NCBI RefSeq assembly: GCF_900176595.1
Contig: NZ_LT838813.1
Span: forward strand, 5,937,501 to 5,987,095
Direction of reading: 5' to 3'
Length of the DNA: 49,595 nucleotides
Source: Aquiflexum balticum DSM 16537
Lineage (GTDB): Bacteria > Bacteroidota > Bacteroidia > Cytophagales > Cyclobacteriaceae
The notes under the pieces were generated by a model. The model ran no database searches. It saw only the letters and a program-made list of their open reading frames with translations, and was not told the DNA's origin. The position numbers were made by a program, and so were the translations under genes. Of the stretch, positions 26,282 to 35,510 are shown piece by piece (the stretch's first letter is position 1; every line of letters begins with the position of its first letter).

Positions 26282-27406
26282 TCAGATGTTTGAAAACACC
26301 CTTCTTCCTTTCCATTCGTTTTTAAAAAATAAAATCCTGAAAACAATAATAATTACATAAAAAGGATGAAAAACAGAAACCAAGAAAAACCAGAAAAAAT
26401 GATGCTTGATTCCGTACTGTTGGAGAACTTTGCCCAAGACAATTCTCTCAGATCCAACTTTGGCAATCCAAATGAAAATGAAAACCCATAAATCCAGAGC
26501 CCCAATAACCATGAGTAGAAAACTCGAAAGAAATACAAACTGAAATAAAACAGGTATAATCGATCCCAACAAATGATTGAAAGAACCATGAGTATTCCAT
26601 TTTGACGCCCATCTGCTTCTTTGGTCAAAAAGGCTTCTCCAATTCTGTTGAGGTTGGGTATAAACCAAATCTTCCATGTGATTTTGATACACAACTGACT
26701 CAGGGCCAAACTTTTTCACAAACTTCTTCAGCAGGAATTCGTCATCTCCTGACAAGATCATATCATTGCCCTGATATCCCTCTACCGCTAAAAAAGCACT
26801 TTTCCGATAAGCCAAATTTGCAGCGCTGCACATCAATGGAGAATTAATTTCAAAACCTGCCTTGGTCACCAATAATATGCTGGCCCAATCAATTTGCTGA
26901 AATTTTTGGAAAAAGCCTTTTTGGCCACTTGTCATTACCGGACCACCAACCATTTTCACCTTTGGGTTTTCAAAATGACCCAGTTTATTTTCAATCCAAT
27001 TTTCAGGAACCCTACAGTCCGCGTCCGTACAAAAAATCAAGTCAGCTTGGGCTGAAGCGATTCCCGTATCTATTGCAGCTTTTTTTCCGATCCCTTTATT
27101 CTCCAGTATATAAACTGGAAAGGGTAAGGAAGGGTGGTTATCAATCAAACCCTGAAGTACTTCATTACCTCCATCATTACTGTGGTCATTTATAAAAAGT
27201 ACCTCAAGATTTCTATATGAAAGTGAAATAATGCATTCAAAAAAGTACCCTAGAATATCCTTTTCATTTCTAAATGAAACCAATAGGCTTACCATTGGAG
27301 ATTCAAACCCTTTTAAGGGATTCGTATATTTCCTGTGCCACAATAATAAAAGTTCAACAAGCAGCCCTGTGTAAACTATCCCAAATAAAAGATAAAATAT
27401 TGCCAT
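26282..27406 (-). CDS. Family 2 glycosyltransferase, membrane-anchored (paralogue)
   Basis: 374 residues. N-terminal helix, GT2 domain with VSLLVSFRNEKDILGYFFEC, NDHSNDGG, FCTDADCRVP, SGDDEFLLKKF and the QRSRWASKW motif, then three C-terminal helices. Same architecture as the GT2 at 22908-24011, so probably the same glycan pathway. It starts 21 bp from the divergent ruvC. About 170 bp of non-coding sequence separates it from the 83-residue gene downstream. Confidence 0.9.
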   Translation of the reverse strand: MAIFYLLFGIVYTGLLVELLLLWHRKYTNPLKGFESPMVSLLVSFRNEKDILGYFFECIISLSYRNLEVLFINDHSNDGGNEVLQGLIDNHPSLPFPVYILENKGIGKKAAIDTGIASAQADLIFCTDADCRVPENWIENKLGHFENPKVKMVGGPVMTSGQKGFFQKFQQIDWASILLVTKAGFEINSPLMCSAANLAYRKSAFLAVEGYQGNDMILSGDDEFLLKKFVKKFGPESVVYQNHMEDLVYTQPQQNWRSLFDQRSRWASKWNTHGSFNHLLGSIIPVLFQFVFLSSFLLMVIGALDLWVFIFIWIAKVGSERIVLGKVLQQYGIKHHFFWFFLVSVFHPFYVIIIVFRILFFKNEWKGRRVFSNI

Positions 27407-27427
27407 GAATTCTTTTAAATTGCGCTA

Positions 27428-28006
27428 ATGGGTAAAGAAGATAAAAAAGAGGCAAAGGAAAAAATAATTCTTGGCATTGATCCGGGAACAAATGTCATGG
27501 GCTATGGCCTGATATTGATTGAAGGGCAAAAATACAGTTTGATTCAGTTTGGCGTAATCCACTTAAAAAAATACAGTTCCCATGAATTGAAGCTCAAAAA
27601 AATCTTCGAAAGGATTACAGGACTCATCGATGAATTCCATCCTGACTCTGTGGCTCTAGAGGCCCCTTTTTATGGGGAAAATGTGCAGTCCATGCTCAAA
27701 TTGGGCCGGGCCCAAGGCGTAGCGATGGCCGCTGCGTTGGCAAGAGAAATCCCTATTGCTGAATATTCACCCAAAAAGGTAAAGCAGTCCGTAACGGGTA
27801 ATGGTAATTCCTCAAAATTACAAGTAGCCGAAATGATAAAAACACTCCTCAAAATCGAGGAAATCCCAAAGCTTTTGGATGCTACGGATGCCTTGGCTGT
27901 AGCGTTATGCCATCATTTTCACGATGGACGCTTGCAGACAAGAGGAAGGACTGCGGGTTGGAAGTCGTTTTTGGAAGAAAACCCTGGAAGGGTCAAGGGA
28001 CTTTAA
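27428..28006 (+). CDS. ruvC: Holliday junction resolvase RuvC
   Basis: 192 residues. The four acidic catalytic residues are visible: Asp18 (GIDPGTNVMGYG), Glu78 (ALEAPFYG), and Asp151 and Asp154 (LLDATDALAVALCHH). It cuts Holliday junctions after RuvAB branch migration. The first ~12 residues are Lys/Glu-rich and precede the core fold, and the C-terminal tail (RGRTAGWKSFLEE) is also a little longer than in E. coli. ruvA and ruvB are not nearby. Confidence 0.96.
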   Translation: MGKEDKKEAKEKIILGIDPGTNVMGYGLILIEGQKYSLIQFGVIHLKKYSSHELKLKKIFERITGLIDEFHPDSVALEAPFYGENVQSMLKLGRAQGVAMAAALAREIPIAEYSPKKVKQSVTGNGNSSKLQVAEMIKTLLKIEEIPKLLDATDALAVALCHHFHDGRLQTRGRTAGWKSFLEENPGRVKGL

Positions 28007-28086
28007 AAAACAAAAAGATTTAAATTTGGGATTATCTGCTTTCAGATCAAATTGATTAAAGCAGGATACTATCTGATTCAAACCCA

Positions 28087-29394
28087 ATGACTATGATATT
28101 CAAAACTATTTTCCGGATTGTAGGACTACTTTCGTTATCCTTATTTATACTTTGGAGTTGTTCGGATTCCTCCAACGAACAGACTTTCGATTCCTCTAAG
28201 CTGAGGAAAGCCAGTCAGGAGGAAATTGAAAATGTTATCGAGGCTTTTATCCTCGCAGAAGAGGGGGATATTATCGAAATTCCCCCGGGATTCTACAGTT
28301 TTAAAACTCAATTAATCCTGGATTCCAAAAATAACATCAGCATCAAAGGGGCCGGAATGGGAGAAACTGTCCTTTCGTTCCGTGAACTCAAAGCAGGCGG
28401 TGAAGGAGTAAAACTGGTAGGAAACAATGTAAAAATCGAAGACCTCAGCATTGAAGATGCCCCCGGAGACGGGATCAAAAGCCAACATAGTGATGGTATC
28501 ACATTTAGACGCATCAATGTTACTTGGACAAATGGTGATAAATCAGAAAATGGGACCTATGCCATTTACCCTGTTCAGTGCAAAAATGTCATGATAGATG
28601 AATGCATTGCTTCGCATTCCAAAGATGCGGGGATTTATGTAGGTCAGTCCGAAAATATCATCGTCAGAAATTCTCTTGCCTTTGGGAATGTGGCAGGGAT
28701 TGAAATAGAAAATTCCGACAATGCAGAGGTCTATGGAAATACTGCAAGGGACAATTCCGGAGGTATTTTGGTATTCAACCTGCCCGGACTTCCAAAAGCT
28801 GAAGGCCGTGGCACTAAGATCTATAATAATGATATCAGGTCCAATAACCATGTCAATTTTGCGGTTCCGCTAAGTGATGAACCCAATGGCAATACCGTGA
28901 CCATGATTCCACCCGGGTCGGGAATCATACTTTTGGCGGCAAAGGATGTGGAGGTTTACAACAACAGGATTCACAAAAACAAAACAACAGGAATTGCCAT
29001 CGCCAATTATCACATCACAGGTTTTCCAACTGAGGCACCAAATTGGTCTCCTTTCACCTCCAATATTTATGTGCATGACAATGACTACAAACGGACCTGG
29101 AAAATTCCTGACCTGACCAAAGAGTTTGGGCAATTGATTTCGGTCTATAATGCCCATGGGAAAGGGAAAACCCAGGATATTATTTATGATGGGTTTTGGG
29201 ATAAAAGCATCAGTGACGATATATCCACCAACCCAATGAAAGTCTGCATCCGGGAAACAGGCATGGAAAAACTGCATTTCACGCTATTTGACCTTTGGGA
29301 AGGGGAGGAAAACATCAAAGCATCCAAAGACTATACCCCTTTCCAATGCGAAACGGTAATCAAGACAGATGTAAGTGGAGTAGCCAAATTGTAA
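28087..29394 (+). CDS. Parallel beta-helix lipoprotein (TIGR03805-like)
   Basis: 435 residues. Lipoprotein signal (LLSLSLFILWSC, Cys at the lipobox), then a right-handed beta-helix (about 40-340) of NosD-like repeats: ISIKGAGMGETVLSF, VKIEDLSIEDAPGDGIKSQH, IIVRNSLAFGNVAGIEIEN, VEVYNNRIHKNKTTGIAIAN. It is followed 4 bp later by the diheme cytochrome gene, the conserved pairing described for the SO2930/HNE_0200 families, which supports the family call. Function is unknown; it is probably anchored facing the periplasm or outer surface. Confidence 0.88.
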   Translation: MTMIFKTIFRIVGLLSLSLFILWSCSDSSNEQTFDSSKLRKASQEEIENVIEAFILAEEGDIIEIPPGFYSFKTQLILDSKNNISIKGAGMGETVLSFRELKAGGEGVKLVGNNVKIEDLSIEDAPGDGIKSQHSDGITFRRINVTWTNGDKSENGTYAIYPVQCKNVMIDECIASHSKDAGIYVGQSENIIVRNSLAFGNVAGIEIENSDNAEVYGNTARDNSGGILVFNLPGLPKAEGRGTKIYNNDIRSNNHVNFAVPLSDEPNGNTVTMIPPGSGIILLAAKDVEVYNNRIHKNKTTGIAIANYHITGFPTEAPNWSPFTSNIYVHDNDYKRTWKIPDLTKEFGQLISVYNAHGKGKTQDIIYDGFWDKSISDDISTNPMKVCIRETGMEKLHFTLFDLWEGEENIKASKDYTPFQCETVIKTDVSGVAKL

Positions 29395-29398
29395 CAGC

Positions 29399-30532
29399 AT
29401 GAAGTTCAGTCAGCGATATTTCATTATCCGAATTTTATTTATTTCATTGATATCAGGTGTTGCCTGTTCGGGGGAAAAAGAACAGGAAAAAACTGAGGAA
29501 GAACAGGTGCAGATCGAATATACTGATGCCCCGGATATCAATATTGCAGCAATTGATTTTGATCAGATTCCTTTCAAAACACTTTCGGAATACGGGTTTT
29601 TCAAAGGTCAGTTAAGGGCTTTGAACCCCAATGGGGAACTGGTCAAGTATGAACCTTCATCTTCACTCTTTACAGATTATGCATTTAAATCCAGGTTTAT
29701 CTGGATGCCTGAAGGTACTTCAGCTTCCATCAAACAGGATATAGGAGGCTCTTTTGAATTGCCTGATCAGACTATTATCATCAAGAATTTCTATTACCCC
29801 TTGGATTTTAGAAATCCTGAAGGGGAGAAAAGAATCATTGAAACAAGGCTGATGGTCAAGCGTCAGGGAATATGGGAAGCATTTCCTTATATCTGGAATG
29901 ACGATCAGACTGAGGCAGCGTACAAGGTAGTGGGAGCGGAAAAAGAAGTGAAATGGAAAGACCTGAATGGAAACGAACAGGTCATCAACTACATCGTGCC
30001 CAATAAAAACCAATGCAAAAGCTGCCACAACGAAAACGAAGTAATGGTTCCCATCGGTGTCAAGGCCAAATACCTCAACCATCCCATTCTTTACGGAGAG
30101 GAAAGTAAAAACCAATTGATCAAATGGTCAGAAACAGGATTTCTTGAAAACATTCAGGATATAAATCATTATACTGCCATGGTAGATTATAACGATGCTT
30201 CCCAACCATTGGAATTGCGTGCCAAAGCCTATCTGGACATCAACTGTGCCCATTGCCATAGGGCTGAAGGACCTGCGAGTACTTCCGGACTTTTTTTGGA
30301 TTATGAGGAAACTGACCCGTTGAAACTCGGGGTATTCAAAACCCCTGTTGCAGCCGGATTTGGAGCCGGTTCCTTCAAATACGCCATTTATCCCGGTAAA
30401 GCAGATGAATCCATCATGACTTTCCGGATGTCCACCAACAAAGTCGGAGCCGCAATGCCTGAGATCGGCAGGGTGAGTGTACATGAAGAAGGAGTTGAGC
30501 TGATCAGGGAGTGGATTAATGGGATGAAATAA
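29399..30532 (+). CDS. Diheme c-type cytochrome lipoprotein (SO2930 family)
   Basis: 377 residues. Lipobox in LISLISGVACSG. Two haem c sites: CKSCH at 206-210 and CAHCH at 283-287, with later Met residues (TFRMSTNKVGAAMPEIG) as candidate axial ligands. N-terminal beta domain (about 45-200). Forms a pair with the upstream beta-helix lipoprotein, as in TIGR03805/TIGR03806. It must be matured by a cytochrome c system in the periplasm. Electron-transfer partner unknown. Confidence 0.9.
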   Translation: MKFSQRYFIIRILFISLISGVACSGEKEQEKTEEEQVQIEYTDAPDINIAAIDFDQIPFKTLSEYGFFKGQLRALNPNGELVKYEPSSSLFTDYAFKSRFIWMPEGTSASIKQDIGGSFELPDQTIIIKNFYYPLDFRNPEGEKRIIETRLMVKRQGIWEAFPYIWNDDQTEAAYKVVGAEKEVKWKDLNGNEQVINYIVPNKNQCKSCHNENEVMVPIGVKAKYLNHPILYGEESKNQLIKWSETGFLENIQDINHYTAMVDYNDASQPLELRAKAYLDINCAHCHRAEGPASTSGLFLDYEETDPLKLGVFKTPVAAGFGAGSFKYAIYPGKADESIMTFRMSTNKVGAAMPEIGRVSVHEEGVELIREWINGMK

Positions 30533-30619
30533 AATGGAATGCAGATCAAGCTGATTTACTGATTCATGCAGATAAATAATCAGTAAAATCAGCTTGATCT
30601 GCGTTATCAGCGTTCCATT
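30533..30619. repeat. Long intergenic hairpin repeat
   Basis: GCAGATCAAGCTGATTTACT... (30541-30564) pairs with its complement at 30578-30602 over 24 bases with one bulge; outer AATGGAA/TTCCATT (30533-30539 / 30613-30619) extends the palindrome. It follows the cytochrome gene. It looks like a dispersed 'AACGCAGATCAAGC' repeat family seen in many genomes rather than a simple terminator; there is no T-run. Confidence 0.7.
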
Positions 30620-30734
30620 GTTGGTTTTAAAAAGAAAGTATATAAAAATCGAAAACTTTTCAGAAATACAAATCCTACAATTTTTTTAAATAACATATTT
30701 GTTATTATTTTTACTTTTCATCAATCAAATTATT

Positions 30735-30875
30735 ATGAAGGTAACCAAGAAGCGTCGTGAACTTGAAAAAGACCTTCTTTTTTATCTGAGATATTATAAA
30801 AAAATCGCACCTGATTCCAGAAAAACCTTCAATAAGATTATTGAGGATTTGGTGGAATTATTGAAAGAAACTTAA
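30735..30875 (+). CDS. 46-residue basic small protein
   Basis: ATG 30735 to TAA 30875, encoding MKVTKKRRELEKDLLFYLRY and on to IIEDLVELLKET. Basic N-terminus, helical and amphipathic throughout. It precedes the DUF5053-like gene by 20 bp on the same strand, so the two probably form an operon. No family recognised; shorter than usual gene-finder cut-offs. Confidence 0.5.
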   Translation: MKVTKKRRELEKDLLFYLRYYKKIAPDSRKTFNKIIEDLVELLKET

Positions 30876-30895
30876 TATTAAAAATTGCTTACAAC

Positions 30896-31294
30896 ATGAA
30901 GTCCATAGAAGAAAAAATAAATGACCTCAAAATACGATTTCGAACAGCCTCCAAGGAGGAACTTGGAAAAATCGATATTGAAATGGAGCACTTGGCTGTA
31001 GAAAATCCTGAGGCATTTTCTAAGGCTATGTTGGAGGCAGCTCGGCAAACCGTCATAAATACTGAGGAACTTCGTATAAAAGAAAAATTGGATAAAATAC
31101 TTCCGATTGTGTCTGTCTCTTATTTAGCTAAAACCTATTTTGGAAAAACACCACAGTGGTTTTACCAAAGACTTAACGGCAATATAGTTAACGGGAAAGA
31201 GGCTAGATTTACTGATCAAGAAATTAAGGTAATTTCAAAAGCTTTGAATGATATAGGGGACAAACTTATAAAATCCTCTCAACTCATTGCATGA
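30896..31294 (+). CDS. DUF5053-like protein
   Basis: 132 residues. The C-terminal half contains VSVSYLAKTYFGKTPQWFYQ and RLNGNIVNGKEARFTDQEIK, the characteristic core of DUF5053, a HTH-like domain common in Bacteroidota chromosomes and mobile elements. The N-terminal half is a charged helix (about 1-60). DNA binding is an inference from the fold. It stands 20 bp after a 46-residue small gene, which may be a partner. Confidence 0.82.
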   Translation: MKSIEEKINDLKIRFRTASKEELGKIDIEMEHLAVENPEAFSKAMLEAARQTVINTEELRIKEKLDKILPIVSVSYLAKTYFGKTPQWFYQRLNGNIVNGKEARFTDQEIKVISKALNDIGDKLIKSSQLIA

Positions 31295-31367
31295 TGGAAT
31301 AAGCACTTGAGTAAATAATCGAATTAAATTTAACTTATCTTTTCGAAATCCAATTTAAATCAATTCA

Positions 31368-31409
31368 AAAAAGAAAAAGACTGAATTATGATTCAGTCTT
31401 TTTCTTTTT
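31368..31409. terminator. Bidirectional terminator
   Basis: A perfect 19-bp inverted repeat, AAAAAGAAAAAGACTGAAT and its complement, around a four-base loop TATG. It lies directly at the stop of the M1 peptidase gene (-) and about 75 bp after the DUF5053-like gene (+), so it can serve both. Confidence 0.92.
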
Positions 31410-33366
31410 AATCCTTATACACCCCGCTCGGCCATTTGTCGTTTCCGGCATTGGTATCGGTAATGACTTTGTCCGGATCAATTTCCACTGCTACCACTTT
31501 TTTATCCACTTTGAGCAGATGGTTCCATTGGTTGCCTTTGAACCAAATCTCAACAGGTAGCATCCTTCTTTCTTTTTCCCCATCATCATAGGTGATTTCC
31601 AATAATACCGGCATGGGCAGTTCCCCAAGATTGGAAAGTGACACTATATAATTGGCACCGTAAGGAAAAACACCATTGATCGCCATGTCAATATTGGCAT
31701 TGCTGTAAAACCAGCCTTTCCAGAACCAATCCAGATTTTCACCGGATACATTTTCCATATGATTGAAAAAATCTGTTGGTTGGGGATGCTTATATGCCCA
31801 CGCTTTAATATAAGATCTAAACGCTTTGTCAAACCTTTCATGACCCAATATATATTCCCTAAGCATTATCAGCCCTAAGGCAGGTTTCATATAAGCTACC
31901 ATTCCAAGATTATTGGTTTGGGTACGGTCAGCATGGGTGGCGATCGGTTCCCGGTCCTTATTGGTAAGCCAACCAAGATACCTTCTGGTCTGTATCAGGT
32001 CATTGGTATACTCACCATCGTTGAAAGCTAGATAACTGTAATAGTTGATAAAAGTATTGAAACCTTCATCCATCCAAGCATGTCTTCTTTCATTGCTTCC
32101 AACAATCATTGGAAACCAGTTATGTCCGAATTCATGGTCTGTCACTCCCCACAAACTTTCCCCCTTTGATTTCCAGCTGCAGAAATTGACTCCCGGATAT
32201 TCCATACCGTTGATGTCTGCCGCAACATTCACCGCTACAGGATACGGATATTCGTACCACATTTCAGAATAATGTTCCACAGAGGCTTTGCTGTATTCAG
32301 TGGATCGGCCCCAAGCATCTTCCCCATCACTTTCCTGAGGGTAGACAGATTGGGCCATGGCCTTTTTTCCACTGGGAAGATTGATTCTTGCCGCATCCCA
32401 GATAAATGCTTTTGATGAAGCAAAAGCGATATCTCTGGAATTTTGGATTTTGAAATGCCAGGTTTGGGTACCACTTTGTTTGACTCTATGATTGGCATAG
32501 TCAGTCACTTCTTCAGGACTGATAATGTACACCCGCTCATCACTTTCAGCAGCTATTTTCATCCTGTTTTGCTGCTCTTTTGTGAGCACTTGTCCCGGAT
32601 TCAACAATTCCCCTGAACCTACTACAATATGGTCAAAAGGTACAGTTACTTTATACTCAAAATCGCCATAACCTAAATAAAATTCTCCTGCACCAAGATA
32701 GGGATCTGTATTCCATCCGGTCACATCATCAAAAACCACCAACCGGGGATACCATTGCGCCATAGCATAAATAGTCCCATCCTTTACTTTAAGCCGTCCC
32801 ATTCTGTCCATACCTTTTTCAGGAATCTTGAATTCAAAATCCATAGAAATGACTGCTTGTCCTCCATTGGCAGGGAGCGGTTCATTAAAAGTAACCTGCA
32901 TTCTGGTATCACTGATCAAATAATCGTTGGAAATGGGTTTGTTTTTGCCGGAAATCTGTGCTTTTAAATTTTCAATTTTATAACCCCCGTCTAAGTCCCC
33001 GCTGTACCTGTTTCCCTGTATCGGTGTAGTCAGCGAACCCCTGGATTCTTCCGTAAATCTGTTCTGCTCCAAATAAAGCCAAACAAAATCCAGATTCTCG
33101 GGACTGTTATTTTTGTAAGTAATACTGACTTTACCTTTGATGATATGTGTAGAATCATTCAGCGTCACGTCAATGACATAATCTGCTCTATTTTGCCAGT
33201 AAGAAGGTCCTGGTTTTCCGGAAGCAGTCCTGTAAGCTGAACCTTGCCTATAACCGAATTCCGTAAATGCAGCATCTCTATTATCCTTCACCTGCTGGGC
33301 ATAGGACTCAAAACCAAAAAATACAACAAGTACAATGGTGGAAATTTTATAAAATGTATTTCTCAT
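31408..33366 (-). CDS. M1 family zinc metallopeptidase (gluzincin)
   Basis: 652 residues with a signal peptide (STIVLVVFFGFESYAQ). N-terminal beta domain (about 45-270), then the catalytic domain with the zinc motif HEFGH at 411-415 and the downstream Glu in HAWMDEGFNTF. The GxMEN exopeptidase loop is altered to NGMEYPGVNFCS, as in related Bacteroidota M1 proteins. It is probably a periplasmic or secreted peptidase. The C-terminal domain is short, without the large armadillo domain of PepN-type enzymes. Single gene with its own terminator. Confidence 0.93.
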   Translation of the reverse strand: MRNTFYKISTIVLVVFFGFESYAQQVKDNRDAAFTEFGYRQGSAYRTASGKPGPSYWQNRADYVIDVTLNDSTHIIKGKVSITYKNNSPENLDFVWLYLEQNRFTEESRGSLTTPIQGNRYSGDLDGGYKIENLKAQISGKNKPISNDYLISDTRMQVTFNEPLPANGGQAVISMDFEFKIPEKGMDRMGRLKVKDGTIYAMAQWYPRLVVFDDVTGWNTDPYLGAGEFYLGYGDFEYKVTVPFDHIVVGSGELLNPGQVLTKEQQNRMKIAAESDERVYIISPEEVTDYANHRVKQSGTQTWHFKIQNSRDIAFASSKAFIWDAARINLPSGKKAMAQSVYPQESDGEDAWGRSTEYSKASVEHYSEMWYEYPYPVAVNVAADINGMEYPGVNFCSWKSKGESLWGVTDHEFGHNWFPMIVGSNERRHAWMDEGFNTFINYYSYLAFNDGEYTNDLIQTRRYLGWLTNKDREPIATHADRTQTNNLGMVAYMKPALGLIMLREYILGHERFDKAFRSYIKAWAYKHPQPTDFFNHMENVSGENLDWFWKGWFYSNANIDMAINGVFPYGANYIVSLSNLGELPMPVLLEITYDDGEKERRMLPVEIWFKGNQWNHLLKVDKKVVAVEIDPDKVITDTNAGNDKWPSGVYKD

Positions 33367-33536
33367 GGATGATTTGCTTTTTGATAATTTAAGGCGCTAA
33401 AATACAGAATGGTACTTAAAGAAAAAATTCATTACAATCTCCAATGGCTTTTTATACAAACTAATATCAGGTTTCCGGGATTTGCATTTAGATTTTAATC
33501 ATCTGTAATTTGCGCAGTTAAAAACCACAACTATTT

Positions 33537-35378
33537 ATGAAAATCTGCTTTACAATAATTTTTATTTTCCTTTCGCTGAACTTGGTTTGCGCTTTTCAGG
33601 ATAGCACAACAGTGGAATTAGGGGAAATCATGATTATGGAAAACAGAATTGGAATACCCTTCAACAAGATTTCAAGAAATATCACTGTCATACAAAGAAG
33701 GGATATTGAAACCGTACCAGCCAGAAGTATTCAGGAATTACTGGCATTTACCCCAGGGGTTGATGTAAGGCAAAGGGGTGTCAGTGGCGTACAGGCCAAT
33801 ATAGGAATCAGGGGAGGAAGCTTTGAGCAGACATTGATGCTGATCAATGGGATCAAACTCACAGATCCACAGACTGGTCACCATATGATGAATATCCCTG
33901 TTCCTTTACAGGGAATCCAACGGATAGAGGTACTCAAAGGGCCCGGCTCGCGGATTTTTGGACAGAATGCTTTTGCAGGTGCCATCAATATAATCACTAC
34001 GCTTCCCGATACTAAAAGTCTTCAAATACAGGGATTCGGCGGTGATTTTGGAATGCGAGGAGGACATATCATTTCCTCTCTGCCCATTGGAAATTACAAA
34101 CAGACCCTTTCGGTTTCGCATGACGCTTCTGACGGTCATTGGTACAACTCCGACTTTGAAGTCACCAATATTTTTTATGAGTCAGGCTATGAAATAAATG
34201 AGAAAAATGAACTGAATGCCATGTTTGGTTTTACAGACCGGGAATTTGGTGCGAATGGATTTTACACAGACCGATTCCCAGATCAATGGGAGGCCATTCA
34301 GACCTACCTTTCTGCACTCAGCCATACCTATAGAAACAATAATCTGTATTTTCAGACCAGAGCCTATTGGCGGAGAAATGTGGATGAATTTAGATTAAGA
34401 AGAAATGAACCTGAGTTTTTCACAAATTTCCACACTTCAGATGTATTGGCACTGGAATTTAACAGCACTTACACTTCCAAGTATGGCGTTACGGGTTTTG
34501 GACTTGAAGGCAGGGAAGAAATAATTGACAGCAGCAACCTGGGAAACCATAGCAGAAGTTTTCTTGGCATTTTTGCAGAACATAGGATTGAATTCCTTGA
34601 CAAATTTGATTTAAGGGCAGGCGTTTACTCCAATTATTACAGTCAATTTGGCTGGAGGCATTTCCCGGGTGCAGAAATTGGGTTCCAAATCAATGAAACT
34701 TCCAGGCTGTATAGTAATATTGGGAACAGTTTCAGGATCCCTTCTTACACTGAATTATTTTATCAGGATGCCAGTAATACCAGTAATCCAAATCTTCTGC
34801 CTGAGGAAGCAAGAAACTTCGAGGTAGGCTGGAAACTGAACAAATCAAGATTGAGGGCTGAACTTGTTTATTTCTATCGATTTACTGAAAATCTGATCGA
34901 TTATACCCGTGCCCCAAGTACAGTACAACCGAATCCCAACCAATGGACTCCCGGAAATATCAGTCAGGTTACCTTCAATGGATTGGAATCATCCATCCAA
35001 TATTTGGTAAACTTGGGCTCTGAAAATCTAAAGATTAAGGATTTTTCGTTCAGCTATAATTTTATCAATGCAGACCTGATACAACCCGAGGGTGTGGAAT
35101 CCAGATTTGCTTTAAACTCACTTAGAAATCAATTTATAGGAGGAATAAATGCAGAATTCTTCAAGAAAGCTGAATTGACAATTAAAGGCAGGTATTTGGA
35201 AAGAGTTGCATTGGAACCTTATTTTCTGTTGGATGCAAGATTGGACTACAATCGCTTAAAAAAATTCGGACTATTTGTAGAAGTCTCCAATATAACCAAT
35301 GCAGATTATATCGAAGCAGGGTTTGTGCAGATGCCAGGCAGGTGGTTTAAGGCAGGGTTTATGGTGAACATCGATTAA
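33537..35378 (+). CDS. TonB-dependent outer-membrane receptor
   Basis: 613 residues with a signal peptide (IFIFLSLNLVCAFQ). The plug domain (about 25-150) carries ISRNITVIQRRDIETVPARS, IGIRGGSFEQTLMLINGIKL and IEVLKGPGSRIFGQNAFAGA; a 22-strand barrel follows, ending in an aromatic-rich strand (GRWFKAGFMVNID). It lacks the SusC-type N-terminal carboxypeptidase-like domain, so it resembles BtuB/siderophore receptors rather than SusC. The substrate cannot be read. Energised by an ExbB-ExbD-TonB system such as that at 6.8-9.05 kb. Confidence 0.94.
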   Translation: MKICFTIIFIFLSLNLVCAFQDSTTVELGEIMIMENRIGIPFNKISRNITVIQRRDIETVPARSIQELLAFTPGVDVRQRGVSGVQANIGIRGGSFEQTLMLINGIKLTDPQTGHHMMNIPVPLQGIQRIEVLKGPGSRIFGQNAFAGAINIITTLPDTKSLQIQGFGGDFGMRGGHIISSLPIGNYKQTLSVSHDASDGHWYNSDFEVTNIFYESGYEINEKNELNAMFGFTDREFGANGFYTDRFPDQWEAIQTYLSALSHTYRNNNLYFQTRAYWRRNVDEFRLRRNEPEFFTNFHTSDVLALEFNSTYTSKYGVTGFGLEGREEIIDSSNLGNHSRSFLGIFAEHRIEFLDKFDLRAGVYSNYYSQFGWRHFPGAEIGFQINETSRLYSNIGNSFRIPSYTELFYQDASNTSNPNLLPEEARNFEVGWKLNKSRLRAELVYFYRFTENLIDYTRAPSTVQPNPNQWTPGNISQVTFNGLESSIQYLVNLGSENLKIKDFSFSYNFINADLIQPEGVESRFALNSLRNQFIGGINAEFFKKAELTIKGRYLERVALEPYFLLDARLDYNRLKKFGLFVEVSNITNADYIEAGFVQMPGRWFKAGFMVNID

Positions 35379-35445
35379 GACAATTAATTTTTAATAATTC
35401 AATATCAGTGGTTTAGTAAAGAAATCAGAAAAATAGAATTCTTTT

Positions 35446-35477
35446 TTTGTCATCATATAAATTTAATTTTACATTTG
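35446..35477 (+). promoter_or_regulatory. Bacteroidota sigma-A promoter of the tRNA-Val cluster
   Basis: TTTG (35446-35449), 20-base spacer, TACATTTG (35470-35477) matches the Bacteroidota -33/-7 consensus exactly. Transcription would start around 35483. Confidence 0.75.
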
Positions 35478-35481
35478 CACT

Positions 35482-35510
35482 CCGTTCTGAAAGAGAACGG
35501 TTTTTATTTT
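35482..35510 (+). promoter_or_regulatory. Leader hairpin with T-rich tail before the tRNA-Val cluster
   Basis: CCGTTCT and AGAACGG pair perfectly (7 bp) around GAAAG and are followed by TTTTTATTTT. It starts at or near the predicted transcription start, so it could be an attenuator-like element or a processing signal of the tRNA precursor. Confidence 0.55.
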
